From Salinispirillum marinum (GTDB lineage: Bacteria > Pseudomonadota > Gammaproteobacteria > Pseudomonadales > Natronospirillaceae): a stretch of DNA of 64,000 nt. The notes beneath the pieces are model-generated. The model saw nothing but the letters and a program-made list of their open reading frames with translations, did no database searches and was not told where the DNA came from. The stretch lies in NCBI RefSeq assembly GCF_042651565.1, contig NZ_JBHSDF010000003.1; one strand, 5' to 3'. Position numbers and translations under genes: made by a program. This document shows, piece after piece, positions 33,405 through 42,568 of this stretch; position 1 is the stretch's first letter, and each line of letters opens with the position of its first letter.

Positions 33405-35765
33405 ATGACCCAACTCGTTTCCAGCGATCAACTGCGCGCCCGCGTTGATCTTTCATACTTGAATTTCACCACCACCGCCGATTTGGAAGGGGCGTCCGGG
33501 TTCTTGGGCCAACCGCGCGCCAAAGAGGCGCTGGAATTTGGCATTAACATGCAGGCCACCGGCTACAACCTGTATGTGATGGGTGAAACCGGCACGGGCC
33601 GCCAATCGTTAGTATCGAGCTATGTCCGTGAGGTGGCCAATCGCCGCACACCACCCAACGACCTGTGTTACATCAACAATTTTGAACGCACGCGCGACCC
33701 TTTTGTGCTGCAACTCCCCGCGGGCAAAGGAAAGGTCTTCAAAGAAGATATGGAAGCCTTTGTCGATGAATTGCTGAGCACCTTTCCCGACGCCTTCGAA
33801 AACCCCAGTTATCAGCGTCGTCGGGCGAGCATTGATCGTGAGTTCAATCAAAAATACGACCAAGCCATCATGATGGTGGACCGCCAAGCCTCACAACAGG
33901 AAGTGGCCTTGATGTCCGATCAGGGCAGTATCATTCTGGCACCCATTGTGGAAGGCAAGGTGCTGGATGAGACGGAATTTGCCCAACTGCCCGAGGGTGC
34001 GCGCACCGAATTTCAACGGCGCATTCAAGACCTGGAAGAAGTGCTCAATGAAGCGTTGCTAGAACTGCCTCAGTGGCGGCGGGAAACCAGCGAAAAGCAA
34101 CGCAGCTTGGATGAAGAAACCATTAATCAGGCGGTAAAGCCGTTGCTGCGCGAATTGGAACATAAGTACGATGGTGATCTTTCCGTCCTGCGCTATTTGC
34201 GTCAGCTCAAAAAGCAGATGCCGCGCATTATTGGCGATATTTTCCTTGAAGACTTGCCGCTCGAACGAGTTACCGACATTGATCGCAAGCACCTGTTGAA
34301 TGGCCAATTGCTGCCCAATTTAATGGTACAAAATGACCCCGCCACCGGCGTACCTGTGGTGTACGAATTGCTGCCTACCTACCAGAACCTCTTCGGGCGC
34401 ATCGAATACGCCACCCAACAGGGCATGTCGATCACCAATTTTCAGTTGATTCAGCCCGGCAGCTTGCACAAAGCCAACGGTGGTTATCTTATTTTGGATG
34501 CCGAAAAGCTGTTGATGGAACCCTTCGCATGGGATGCGTTAAAACTCGCCCTAAAAACCCGGCAGATCAAAATGGAGTCGCCCTTTGTGGACCCCAGCTT
34601 GATGCATGCGGTGACGCTGAGCCCTGAAGTGGTGCCCTTGCAAGTCAAAATCATTCTGATTGGCTCGCGCGATATTTATTATCAACTGCTGGCACTCGAT
34701 CCCGAGTTCAATGAGCTGTTTCGCATTTTAGTGGATTTCGACAGCTACATCCCGCGCGACAATCAATCCGTCGAACAGCTCATTTTACGCATCAAGCATT
34801 ACGCCGAAGAAAAAGGCTATCAGCCGATACATCGGGATGCCGTGGCCCGATTGATCGAGTTTTCATTGCGCCAAGGCGAACACCAACAGCGCATTTCAGC
34901 GCAAATCATCCATTTGTTCAAAATGGTCGCCGAGGCCGACTATCTGCGCCAAGAGATGGGCGATGAGATCATCGAGGCACAGCACGTCGATCGCGCCCTG
35001 CAAGCTGCGGAATACCGCAGTGGCCGGATCAGCGACCAGATGATTCTGGAAATCGCTGAGGGCACCATCAAAATAGCCACCCATGGCGAACGCGTTGGCT
35101 GCGTAAATGGGTTGACGGTGATGGAAATCGGCGAATCCATCTTTGGTTCCCCGGCACGTATTACCGCTACTGCCTCCTTGGGCTCGCAAGGCATTATGGA
35201 CATCGAACGTGAAGCGGAACTGGGGCAGGCCGTGCACTCCAAGGGCGTGATGATTCTCAACGGTTATTTGGCCCAACAGTACGGGCGCGAATTCCCGCTG
35301 ACACTAAACGCGCACATTGCCATGGAACAGTCCTACGGCCATGTGGATGGCGATTCTGCCACCTGTGCCGAATTAGTGGCACTGATTTCTGCGGTGTCCC
35401 GCTTACCGGTTAAACAATCACTCGCCGTTACCGGCTCGATGAACCAGCACGGCGAGGTGCAGGCGGTCGGTGGCATCAATGAAAAAATTGAAGGTTTCTT
35501 TAAGGTCTGTGCATCACGTGGTTTAACCGGCGAGCAAGGCGTAATCATTCCGGCCGACAATATTCGCCACTTAATGCTGAATGATGAGGTCATCCAGGCG
35601 GTTGAAAAGGGACAGTTCAACATCTACTCTGCGGAAGGCATCGACGATGTTCTGAGCCGTTTACTGGCGCTGGAACCCGCGAAAATCCACGATCAGACCA
35701 AAGTAGCATTGCGTGAGATGTACGATGCGATGAATGATGACGAGGAACCGGGGGACAAAAAATAG
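33405..35765 (+). CDS. Lon-like ATP-dependent protease (AAA_32/COG1067 family)
   Basis: 786 residues. The ATPase part has a variant Walker A, GETGTGRQS (60-68), with Arg at the usual Lys place, as seen in this family, and a long helical insertion of about 100-200. The C-terminal Lon protease domain has the Ser651/Lys694 dyad (GDSATCAEL, GGINEKIEGF), with the same 43-residue spacing as Escherichia coli Lon. There is no Lon substrate-binding N-domain. Cytoplasmic protein-quality protease of unknown targets. It follows thyA by 52 bp. Confidence 0.9.
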   Translation: MTQLVSSDQLRARVDLSYLNFTTTADLEGASGFLGQPRAKEALEFGINMQATGYNLYVMGETGTGRQSLVSSYVREVANRRTPPNDLCYINNFERTRDPFVLQLPAGKGKVFKEDMEAFVDELLSTFPDAFENPSYQRRRASIDREFNQKYDQAIMMVDRQASQQEVALMSDQGSIILAPIVEGKVLDETEFAQLPEGARTEFQRRIQDLEEVLNEALLELPQWRRETSEKQRSLDEETINQAVKPLLRELEHKYDGDLSVLRYLRQLKKQMPRIIGDIFLEDLPLERVTDIDRKHLLNGQLLPNLMVQNDPATGVPVVYELLPTYQNLFGRIEYATQQGMSITNFQLIQPGSLHKANGGYLILDAEKLLMEPFAWDALKLALKTRQIKMESPFVDPSLMHAVTLSPEVVPLQVKIILIGSRDIYYQLLALDPEFNELFRILVDFDSYIPRDNQSVEQLILRIKHYAEEKGYQPIHRDAVARLIEFSLRQGEHQQRISAQIIHLFKMVAEADYLRQEMGDEIIEAQHVDRALQAAEYRSGRISDQMILEIAEGTIKIATHGERVGCVNGLTVMEIGESIFGSPARITATASLGSQGIMDIEREAELGQAVHSKGVMILNGYLAQQYGREFPLTLNAHIAMEQSYGHVDGDSATCAELVALISAVSRLPVKQSLAVTGSMNQHGEVQAVGGINEKIEGFFKVCASRGLTGEQGVIIPADNIRHLMLNDEVIQAVEKGQFNIYSAEGIDDVLSRLLALEPAKIHDQTKVALREMYDAMNDDEEPGDKK

Positions 35766-35816
35766 GGTGGTTTTCATCGCCACCTGATGTCTTTATGCTG
35801 TCCCCAACTATCGAAA

Positions 35817-35839
35817 ACACGCCAGGTTCGCTGGCGTGT
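35817..35839. promoter_or_regulatory. strong hairpin in the acs leader
   Basis: Perfect 9-bp stem ACACGCCAG / CTGGCGTGT with a 5-nt loop, 52 bp after the Lon-like stop and 26 bp before the acs ATG. No T-run follows on the plus strand. It could end the upstream transcript weakly or act as a leader structure of acs. Confidence 0.5.
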
Positions 35840-35865
35840 CCACAACAAGAATCAGGGGGAGAAAC

Positions 35866-37809
35866 ATGGACAACCCAGTGTATCCGGTACCCGATGCGGT
35901 CGCTCAACGCGCTCGCGTCAACGCCCAATCCTACGCCGACATGTATCGTGCGTCAGTGGAAAACAACGAGGGCTTTTGGGCCGAACAAGGGCAGCGCCTA
36001 ACGTGGTTTAAACCCTATACACAGGTAAAGGATGTCAGCTTCGACAAAGACGATCTGCACATTCGTTGGTATCACGACGGTGAATTGAACGTTGCCTACA
36101 ACTGTATTGACCGCCACCTGCCAACCCGCGCCAACCAGACGGCGATCATCTGGGAAGGTGACAACCCCAACGAAGACCTACACATCACCTATCAAGAACT
36201 GCACGACCATGTGGCACGGTTAGCCAATGCATTACGTGATCTCGGTGTAGAAAAAGGCGACCGTGTTACCCTCTACATGCCGATGATTCCTGAGGCTGCC
36301 TACGCCATGTTGGCGTGCGCCCGCGTCGGGGCCGTGCATTCCATCGTATTTGGCGGTTTCTCACCCGATGCCCTCGCCAGCCGTATTGTCAATTGCGACT
36401 CCAAAGTCATCATCACGGCCGACGAAGGGTTGCGTGGTTCAAAACCCGTCCCGCTAAAAGCCAATGTTGATGCCGCACTAAAAACCCCCGGTACCGAGAT
36501 CGTGCAGCATGTTGTGGTGGTAAAACGCACCGGCGGCAACGTAACGTGGGACAACGGTCGCGACAAATGGTATCACGACCTCACAGCAAGCCAACCCGCC
36601 ACCTGTGAACCCGCCGTGATGAATGCGGAAGACCCGCTTTTCATACTGTACACTTCCGGTTCTACAGGCGCGCCAAAAGGCGTTTTACACACCACCGGCG
36701 GCTATCTGGTGTACGCCTCCTTGACCCACCAAACCGTATTTGACTACCAAGAAGGCGACATCTACTGGTGTGCCGCCGATGTAGGCTGGGTAACCGGGCA
36801 CAGCTATATTGTTTATGGCCCGTTGGCCAATGGCGCGACCACCTTGATGTTTGAAGGTGTGCCCAATTACCCCAGCGCTGGCCGTATGGGTGAAGTGGTA
36901 GACAAGCATTGCGTAAACATCCTCTATACCGCTCCCACCGCCATTCGCGCTTTGATGGGTAAAGGTGAAGAGGCCATTTCATCGTCCACACGTGACAGCC
37001 TGCGCATCTTGGGCAGCGTGGGCGAGCCTATCAATCCCGAAGCTTGGGACTGGTACTACCATAAATTTGGTAAAGGTCGTTGCCAGATCGTTGATACTTG
37101 GTGGCAAACCGAAACCGGTGGACACATGATCACCCCACTGCCGGGTGCTACCGCCATGAAACCCGGCAGCGCAACCAACCCGTTTTTTGGCATTCAACCT
37201 GCGCTGGTAGATGCGGAAGGCAAAGAACTGGAAGGTGCCGTTTCGGGCAACTTAGTCATTAAGGATTCCTGGCCCGGCCAAATGCGTACTGTATATGGCG
37301 ACCACCAGCGGTTCATTGAAACCTATTTCAGTACTTACCCCGGTATGTATTTTACCGGAGACGGCGCACGACGCGACGAAGACGGCTACTACTGGATTAC
37401 CGGACGCGTGGATGACGTACTGAACGTCTCCGGGCACCGTTTGGGTACAGCAGAAATCGAGAGCGCATTGGTCGCCCACCCTGCCGTTGCCGAGGCAGCG
37501 GTGGTCGGTTATCCGCACGATCTGAAGGGCCAAGGGATTTATGTATACTTAACCCCGATGGCGGGTGTAGAGCCGACCGATGTGCTGACCAAAGAGATCG
37601 TCAGCTGGGTACGGAAAGAGATTGGCCCGATTGCTTCACCGGATTTGATTCAGTGGACGCCCGGCTTGCCGAAAACCCGGTCCGGTAAAATCATGCGACG
37701 CATCTTGCGTAAAATTGCCGCGAATGATTACGGTGAAATGGGTGATACCTCAACATTGGCTGACCCCGGCGTCGTGGACGAATTGATTGATCACCGGATG
37801 AATCGCTAG
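35866..37809 (+). CDS. acs: acetyl-CoA synthetase
   Basis: 647 residues from ATG 35866 behind GGGGGAGA. The ANL motifs are LYTSGSTGAPKGVLH, DTWWQTETGG, GDGARRDEDGYYW and the catalytic lysine Lys608 in RSGKIMRR, the residue that is acetylated in other Acs proteins to switch them off. Converts acetate, ATP and CoA to acetyl-CoA. N-terminal length and DVGWVTGHSYIVYGPL match the Acs family rather than propionyl-CoA synthetase. Monocistronic, with its own terminator. Confidence 0.97.
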   Translation: MDNPVYPVPDAVAQRARVNAQSYADMYRASVENNEGFWAEQGQRLTWFKPYTQVKDVSFDKDDLHIRWYHDGELNVAYNCIDRHLPTRANQTAIIWEGDNPNEDLHITYQELHDHVARLANALRDLGVEKGDRVTLYMPMIPEAAYAMLACARVGAVHSIVFGGFSPDALASRIVNCDSKVIITADEGLRGSKPVPLKANVDAALKTPGTEIVQHVVVVKRTGGNVTWDNGRDKWYHDLTASQPATCEPAVMNAEDPLFILYTSGSTGAPKGVLHTTGGYLVYASLTHQTVFDYQEGDIYWCAADVGWVTGHSYIVYGPLANGATTLMFEGVPNYPSAGRMGEVVDKHCVNILYTAPTAIRALMGKGEEAISSSTRDSLRILGSVGEPINPEAWDWYYHKFGKGRCQIVDTWWQTETGGHMITPLPGATAMKPGSATNPFFGIQPALVDAEGKELEGAVSGNLVIKDSWPGQMRTVYGDHQRFIETYFSTYPGMYFTGDGARRDEDGYYWITGRVDDVLNVSGHRLGTAEIESALVAHPAVAEAAVVGYPHDLKGQGIYVYLTPMAGVEPTDVLTKEIVSWVRKEIGPIASPDLIQWTPGLPKTRSGKIMRRILRKIAANDYGEMGDTSTLADPGVVDELIDHRMNR

Positions 37810-37857
37810 GCATTTTTAGCGCGATTGCGCGATGACGCTAAACGCCCTACCTAAAAT

Positions 37858-37887
37858 CCACCGCCTGCTCGTTCAGGCGGTGGCCTT
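37858..37887 (+). terminator. intrinsic terminator of acs
   Basis: Stem CCACCGCCTG / CAGGCGGTGG (10 bp, 6-nt loop) followed by CCTTT. Preceded by a weaker TTTAGCG/CGCTAAA repeat at about 37814-37842. Confidence 0.75.
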
Positions 37888-38244
37888 TGCGCCCTCATAA
37901 TGACCTGAATTGCTCAAAATTTGACAGATCTGTCATACCACGCGCGGGGCTTTACCTAGCGCCCATTCTACCAAGGTTACGCACAGAGTTATCCACAGAA
38001 TCTGTGAGTTTGCCGAAATTGTGCGCAATGCGCTGAAAGCCCCGTGGATACTGGTTATTCTTGTCTTTAAAAAGATGTCAATAGGCGAAATCGGACAAAT
38101 TTCACATAAAGTTGTTCACATCTAAATTAGCAATACCTAAGACCATAAAATTGACGCCAAAATCCCACCTCCAGCCCCAGCCAGTACAACATGAAGAAAC
38201 CGCTAACACACCACAGATGAATATATCTCACCCATGAGGTGAAA

Positions 38245-38301
38245 ATGCTTCGTTTGTGGCGCTTAACGCATTCTCTTACCATGCACGCATTAGGTTTTTA
38301 A
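38245..38301 (+). CDS. possible 18-residue leader peptide
   Basis: An ATG with GAGGTG 4 nt upstream opens an 18-codon frame ending MHALGF, with five Leu codons (mostly TTA, TTG and CTT), followed 43 nt after its stop by a strong intrinsic terminator. This is the layout of an attenuation leader, but no amino-acid biosynthesis gene follows; the next gene is tRNA-Leu with its own promoter. It may instead be part of a small RNA. Function unknown. Confidence 0.35.
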   Translation: MLRLWRLTHSLTMHALGF

Positions 38302-38343
38302 GCCGCATCAGCAGCAGACTACCTTTCGCACTAGACTTTTTCT

Positions 38344-38374
38344 AACGCGGGCCGTCAAACGCCCGCGTTTTTTT
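38344..38374 (+). terminator. intrinsic terminator of a short transcript before tRNA-Leu
   Basis: Stem AACGCGGGC / GCCCGCGTT (9 bp, 8-nt loop) running into seven T. It ends a transcript that must start in the noncoding island, because acs already has its own terminator 450 bp upstream. Confidence 0.88.
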
Positions 38375-38430
38375 ATGCTCATATAAAATCGCAAGGCTTT
38401 TAACGCCTTGTTTTGAATACAAAAAACGTA

Positions 38431-38459
38431 TTGACAGTGCAATACCTTGTCGCTAAAGT
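38431..38459 (+). promoter_or_regulatory. sigma-70 promoter of tRNA-Leu
   Basis: TTGACA (38431-38436), 17-bp spacer, TAAAGT (38454-38459), followed by a GC-rich discriminator (ACGCGCAC) of the kind seen at stringently controlled stable-RNA promoters. Start near 38466, about 32 bp before the mature tRNA. Confidence 0.85.
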
Positions 38460-38497
38460 ACGCGCACGTTTGAGCCCTGCTCAAACCAATCTGAAGT

Positions 38498-38584
38498 GCC
38501 TAGGTGGTGGAATTGGTAGACACGCTAGCTTCAGGTGCTAGTGACCTTACGGTCGTGGAGGTTCAAGTCCTCTTCTAGGCACCA
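38498..38584 (+). tRNA. leuT: tRNA-Leu (anticodon CAG)
   Basis: 87 nt with encoded CCA. Acceptor stem GCCTAGG pairs with TCTAGGC; D-loop has AATTGGTAGAC; anticodon stem CTAGC/GCTAG frames the loop TTCAGGT, so the anticodon is CAG and it reads CUG. A long variable arm (GACCTTACGGTC) marks a class II leucine tRNA, and the T-loop is TTCAAGT. Single gene. Confidence 0.95.
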
Positions 38585-38679
38585 TTTACATCGGCAATAC
38601 GTCTTTTTCTCTTATTCATTCCGATTTTTTCCAACTTTCATCTATCCTTAGCGCATGTTGAATAAACCTGAGACACGCT

Positions 38680-39633
38680 ATGTCGGATGATTTACTTGCT
38701 TTCGCGGATGAAAATACGCCCCCAGAACAACCCGCTGACCCCCTAACTAAACCATGGTATGTATTGGTCGTAGACGACGATGAAGACGTCCATCAAGTAA
38801 CCCGCTTAGTACTCAGCCATTTTACGGTTGAAGGCCAGCCTTTAGAGCTACTCAATGCGCGCGATATGCCTACGGCGCGCCGATTATTGCAGGAAAACTC
38901 CGATATTGCGTTGGCCATTCTGGATGTCGTGATGGAAACCGACGACAGTGGCTTACAGCTCGCACGTTACATTCGGGAAGATCTGAACAACCACTTTACC
39001 CGAATTGTGTTGCGTACCGGACAACCCGGCCAAGCGCCAGAAGCCGATGTGGTGGTGCGCTATGACATCAACGACTACAAAGAAAAAACCGAGCTGACCA
39101 CGCAGAAATTGCGCACGCTGTGTATCTCATCCATTCGTTCGTACCGCGATATTTGCCAAATCGATGAGCACCGGCAAGGTCTGCTGCGCTTGATCAACAC
39201 GACCAGCGAAATGTTTGAATCCACGCAACTGGAAACCTTTGCCAGCATCATCTTGGAACAAATCATGGTATTGCTGCGCGTCCGTAAAGATGCCCTGTAC
39301 TGCCAACTGATTCAACACCACCCTCGCGCTAACGATCAGCCGGAATTTCATGTCCTGGCGGCCAGTGGCGAACACAAGCACTTGGTCAATCGTCAACTCG
39401 ACAACGAATTAAGCCCGGAAATATTGGCCTCGATGCGCGAAGCATTGCAGGAAAAACACAGCATTTTCGCACCGCATTCTGTGACGGGCTACTACCGTAC
39501 GCAATCCGGCAATGAAAACTTGCTGTATGTCGCCACCGGCCGGACGTTGTCTGATTTGGATAAAGAACTGCTCGACCTGTATTCCCGCCAAGTGGCCCTG
39601 GCCTACGAGCAAATTCAACGCAATCAGCCCTAG
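38680..39633 (+). CDS. response regulator with C-terminal DUF3369 domain
   Basis: 317 residues. A receiver domain (about 26-155) has the acidic DDDED cluster and phospho-acceptor Asp82 (LAILDVVMETDD), with KEKTEL at the place of the conserved lysine. Residues about 170-310 form the DUF3369 region, a GAF-like module. In many proteins of this type an HD-GYP, EAL or GGDEF domain follows; here the protein ends after DUF3369, so no output domain is visible. No kinase is adjacent in the same operon. Signal unknown. Confidence 0.85.
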   Translation: MSDDLLAFADENTPPEQPADPLTKPWYVLVVDDDEDVHQVTRLVLSHFTVEGQPLELLNARDMPTARRLLQENSDIALAILDVVMETDDSGLQLARYIREDLNNHFTRIVLRTGQPGQAPEADVVVRYDINDYKEKTELTTQKLRTLCISSIRSYRDICQIDEHRQGLLRLINTTSEMFESTQLETFASIILEQIMVLLRVRKDALYCQLIQHHPRANDQPEFHVLAASGEHKHLVNRQLDNELSPEILASMREALQEKHSIFAPHSVTGYYRTQSGNENLLYVATGRTLSDLDKELLDLYSRQVALAYEQIQRNQP

Positions 39634-39649
39634 CGCCGCGCAAAGCACC

Positions 39650-40240
39650 TTAGTCGCCGCGCCGGAAACGCTCGCGGTTTTCCTGTTTTTTGGCTTCGCT
39701 CTTTTTGATTAACACATAGAGCGCACCGGCTCCGCCCTGCCCTGGCTGGGCGGAATGGAACGCCAACACATCCGGGATCTGGCGTAGCCAATGATTTACA
39801 TGCGATTTAATGATCGCTTTTTGGTCACCCCGCTCGCCTTTGCCGTGCAGGATGATGGCTGCTCGCACGTCGTAGCGTCGGCAATCTTGAATAAAGCGAA
39901 ACACGGCTGCACGCGCCTGCTCAACCGTATAGCGGTGCAGATCAAGCCGCGCATCCAAATGATAGCCACCTTGCTTCAGGCGGCGAAACACACCATGCGC
40001 AATGCCGTCGACACGGTACGTCAACACGTCGGTCGGGGCGACCCAATCGATGTGCGTGGTGCCTAACGGGTTGGCATCCTGTTCGGCTTCTTGCATCGCG
40101 GCCAATTGTCGGGCTATGGTTTGGTGGCTGTTCGGGCTGGGCTTACTTTTCAGGTCTACCCTTGGTTCAACGCGCAAGGGTTTTACATCCGCCATCTCAG
40201 CCCAGAACAGCTGATCATCGTTTTTATCGGTCATGGTCAT
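39650..40240 (-). CDS. smrA: Smr-domain DNA endonuclease SmrA
   Basis: 196 residues; the Smr domain (about 105-185) shows LDLHRYTVEQA and ILHGKGERG, the conserved HGKG nuclease motif. N-terminal half has DUF1889-like linker character (FWAEMADVKPLR). Small MutS-related family; nicking of DNA is known for some members. The ATG at 40240 and one at 40234 both have AGGAG upstream; the second has the more usual spacing. Converges with the REC-DUF3369 gene, 16 bp apart. Confidence 0.9.
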   Translation of the reverse strand: MTMTDKNDDQLFWAEMADVKPLRVEPRVDLKSKPSPNSHQTIARQLAAMQEAEQDANPLGTTHIDWVAPTDVLTYRVDGIAHGVFRRLKQGGYHLDARLDLHRYTVEQARAAVFRFIQDCRRYDVRAAIILHGKGERGDQKAIIKSHVNHWLRQIPDVLAFHSAQPGQGGAGALYVLIKKSEAKKQENRERFRRGD

Positions 40241-40327
40241 TGGGCTCCTAAGCGGCTAGTTTACTGGGCTTACGCTAAAGGTCTACCAATCGTGCTGAAA
40301 TACCCGTGGTTATTGGCTTTACGATCG

Positions 40328-40343
40328 GTAAAACGTATGTAAA
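40328..40343 (+). promoter_or_regulatory. CpxR-type box before cpxR
   Basis: GTAAA-N6-GTAAA, 42 bp before the cpxR ATG, matches the known CpxR tandem site GTAAA-N(4-8)-GTAAA. It suggests autoregulation, as in Escherichia coli, where the box lies before cpxRA. The spacing is within the reported range but the sequence is short, so chance is possible. Confidence 0.5.
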
Positions 40344-40384
40344 CTGCGTTGCCGACTTCACGCGCATAGACAAGACTCGCCACC

Positions 40385-41086
40385 ATGAAAACAGACAAAC
40401 TCTTATTGATCGATGACGATACCGAATTAGGCGAACTCCTCGTCGAGTTTTTAGCCAGCGAAGGTTTCTCATTAGAATTGGCGCATTCCGGTGAAGCAGG
40501 CTTGGCCAAATTGGCAGAAAGCCGCTATGACCTGGTTCTGCTTGATGTCATGATGCCCGGCATGTCCGGCCTTGACGTGCTCAAAGCCTTACGCGGTAAC
40601 AATACCGTTCCGGTATTGATGCTAACCGCCAAGGGCGACGAGCTGGATAAAGTACTCGGCCTGGAACTTGGAGCCGATGACTACTTGCCCAAGCCCTACA
40701 GCCACCGCGAACTGCTGGCCCGTATTCGCGCCTTGTTGCGTCGCGTAGAAATGGACCACTCCAAACCCGGCCCCGCTGTACAGCCCGTTTTGTCGCTCGG
40801 CCGGGTAACCTTGGACACTCGGGTGTACAAGGCCATGGTGGAGAAACAAGATCTCGAGCTCACGCAAACGGAATTCAAAGTGCTGCAAACGCTGATGGAG
40901 CGGGCCGGTCAGGTGGTCACCAAAAACGAGTTGTATCAAACGGTGTTGGGGCGTCCTCTGGAGCCTTATGACCGCTCCATTGATATGCACGTCAGTAATG
41001 TACGTAAGAAAATGATTATGCTGGCGGAAGACTGCCGTCCGATCAAAACCTTGCGCGGTGTCGGCTATCAGTTCATCGCTGACTGA
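40385..41086 (+). CDS. cpxR: CpxR-like OmpR-family response regulator
   Basis: 233 residues. Receiver: acidic pair in LLIDDDTELG, phospho-acceptor Asp54 (VLLDVMMPG), VLMLTAKG switch and YLPKPYS lysine. The C-terminal winged helix (about 135-230) has the LTQTEFKVLQTL and RSIDMHVSNVRKK motifs. Whole-length similarity to CpxR is strong (GLELGADDYLPKP), so it is most likely the regulator of the envelope-stress response. It is followed by its kinase 8 bp downstream and has a possible CpxR box upstream. Confidence 0.87.
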   Translation: MKTDKLLLIDDDTELGELLVEFLASEGFSLELAHSGEAGLAKLAESRYDLVLLDVMMPGMSGLDVLKALRGNNTVPVLMLTAKGDELDKVLGLELGADDYLPKPYSHRELLARIRALLRRVEMDHSKPGPAVQPVLSLGRVTLDTRVYKAMVEKQDLELTQTEFKVLQTLMERAGQVVTKNELYQTVLGRPLEPYDRSIDMHVSNVRKKMIMLAEDCRPIKTLRGVGYQFIAD

Positions 41087-41094
41087 CGTCACCG

Positions 41095-42540
41095 ATGGGA
41101 TTTCTTCGCTCGTTCTTCAGTAAATTTCGTAGCTACAATCCGCTCGCGTCACTCACCGGGCGGATTTTTTTGTGGTTCTGGCTCACCTTGGTGGTGATTT
41201 CCGCCGTGTCGTTTCTGGTGCTGCAACAGTGGGCACGTCCGTATGAACTCACCGAACTGAGCCGTGACGAGGAACAACTGTTGGTGTTGCAACGGGCGGA
41301 AGTTGAAAATTACCTCGGCCGCGGTATGACTCCCCTGCAAGCGATACGCTATACCGGTGTGCAATATGGCTTGGACTTATATCTGGTCGACCCGAACTTC
41401 CGTCTCATGGGCCAACCGCGACCGGATCAAATCGAACTCTATCTTGTCGGCTCTATCGTCGAATCCGAACGCCCCATTGCGGGTACTTGGGAAGGCGTAA
41501 GATGGTTGGGTGCCTTACCCATCACCTACCGGGGTGAAACCTATCGACTGCTGCTGAAAATCCCCAATGAGCGCAAACCCAATTCCATGGTGGGACTCAT
41601 CAATGAACGCATCACCTGGACGCTGCTGGCGTTGCTGGTGAGCGGCATGTTGAGTCTCCAGTTAGCCAGTTCGTTTTCACGCCCCTTGAAGCTCCTCCGT
41701 ACCACCAGTCGACGCCTCGCCGGTGGCCATCTGGAAGCCCGCGTACCCGCGCAAGTCACCCGCCGCGCGGATGATATTGGCCAACTCGGGCAAGACTTCG
41801 ACCACATGGCCGAACGTATTCAGAAGCTCATTGAAGCCCAGCAAAAGCTGCTTTCCAACATCAGTCATGAACTGCGCTCGCCACTGACCCGCTTACAAAT
41901 CGCGCTGGGCATTGCCCGGCAGAAATCGGGTCTTGATGACATGGCACCCCAGCTCGACCGCATTGAACGCGAAGGACAGCGCTTGGAAGAACTGATTGCT
42001 CAGTTGTTGCAGTTGTCGCGCTTGGAGAATCGCTTACAGCATATGGACCCGCAGGCCATTGACCTGGCCAAGCTGCTGCGCTCGGTGGTGGATGATGCGA
42101 ACTTCGAAGCAAAGGCCAAACAGCGCTCGGTACGCTTACAGATCAACCATCAGTCACGTTTACAGGGCGATCAATTACTGCTCAGTTCGGCGATTGAAAA
42201 TGTGATACGCAACGCCATCAATTACACCGAAGAAAACACGGAAGTGCTGATCAGCACCCAGGAACAACGTGGCATCATTACGATATCGGTGCTGGATCGT
42301 GGACCAGGCGTGCCAGAAGGGGACTTACCCCATCTGTTTGATCAGTTTTATCGCGCCACCAACACCAAAAAAGGTGGCTCGGGGCTTGGCTTATCCATCA
42401 CGCGTCAAGCCATTGAAGCGCATCACGGTTCCGTTACCGCTGAAAATTGGCCCGACGGTGGCTTGCAAATTACCCTTCGCCTCCCCATAGATATAAAACC
42501 GATTGAAAAGCCGCGCGATGTATTGCAACAACGCGCTTGA
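41095..42540 (+). CDS. cpxA: CpxA-like sensor histidine kinase
   Basis: 481 residues. Membrane segments at about 22-44 and 172-192 enclose a periplasmic sensor region of about 125 residues; a HAMP domain follows, then HisKA with His258 (NISHELRSPLTRLQ, very close to CpxA) and an ATPase domain with DRGPGVPEGD and GSGLGLSIT. Partner of the CpxR-like regulator upstream. No cpxP gene is visible. The periplasmic domain may differ from enterobacterial CpxA, so the signal is inferred. Confidence 0.85.
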   Translation: MGFLRSFFSKFRSYNPLASLTGRIFLWFWLTLVVISAVSFLVLQQWARPYELTELSRDEEQLLVLQRAEVENYLGRGMTPLQAIRYTGVQYGLDLYLVDPNFRLMGQPRPDQIELYLVGSIVESERPIAGTWEGVRWLGALPITYRGETYRLLLKIPNERKPNSMVGLINERITWTLLALLVSGMLSLQLASSFSRPLKLLRTTSRRLAGGHLEARVPAQVTRRADDIGQLGQDFDHMAERIQKLIEAQQKLLSNISHELRSPLTRLQIALGIARQKSGLDDMAPQLDRIEREGQRLEELIAQLLQLSRLENRLQHMDPQAIDLAKLLRSVVDDANFEAKAKQRSVRLQINHQSRLQGDQLLLSSAIENVIRNAINYTEENTEVLISTQEQRGIITISVLDRGPGVPEGDLPHLFDQFYRATNTKKGGSGLGLSITRQAIEAHHGSVTAENWPDGGLQITLRLPIDIKPIEKPRDVLQQRA

Positions 42541-42568
42541 TGTACCTTATTTCCCATAGGATTCTTCC

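Larger units (their letters stand above)
37888..38430. other. 540-bp noncoding island with palindromes and a DnaA-type box
   Basis: No convincing long ORF. It holds a 14-bp perfect palindrome TGACAGATCTGTCA (37922-37935); a consensus DnaA box TTATCCACA (37989-37997) framed by CACAGA and TCTGTG arms; AT-rich DNA at 38060-38160; an 18-codon ORF (38245-38301) and a strong terminator (38344-38374). No dnaA, dnaN or mnmG neighbour is present, so it is not the usual oriC. Confidence 0.6.

Noticed and set aside
37989..37997. Possible replication origin because of a consensus DnaA box
   Set aside because: Only one full box, no cluster and no origin-associated genes (dnaA, dnaN, mnmG, parAB). A regulatory or titration site fits better.
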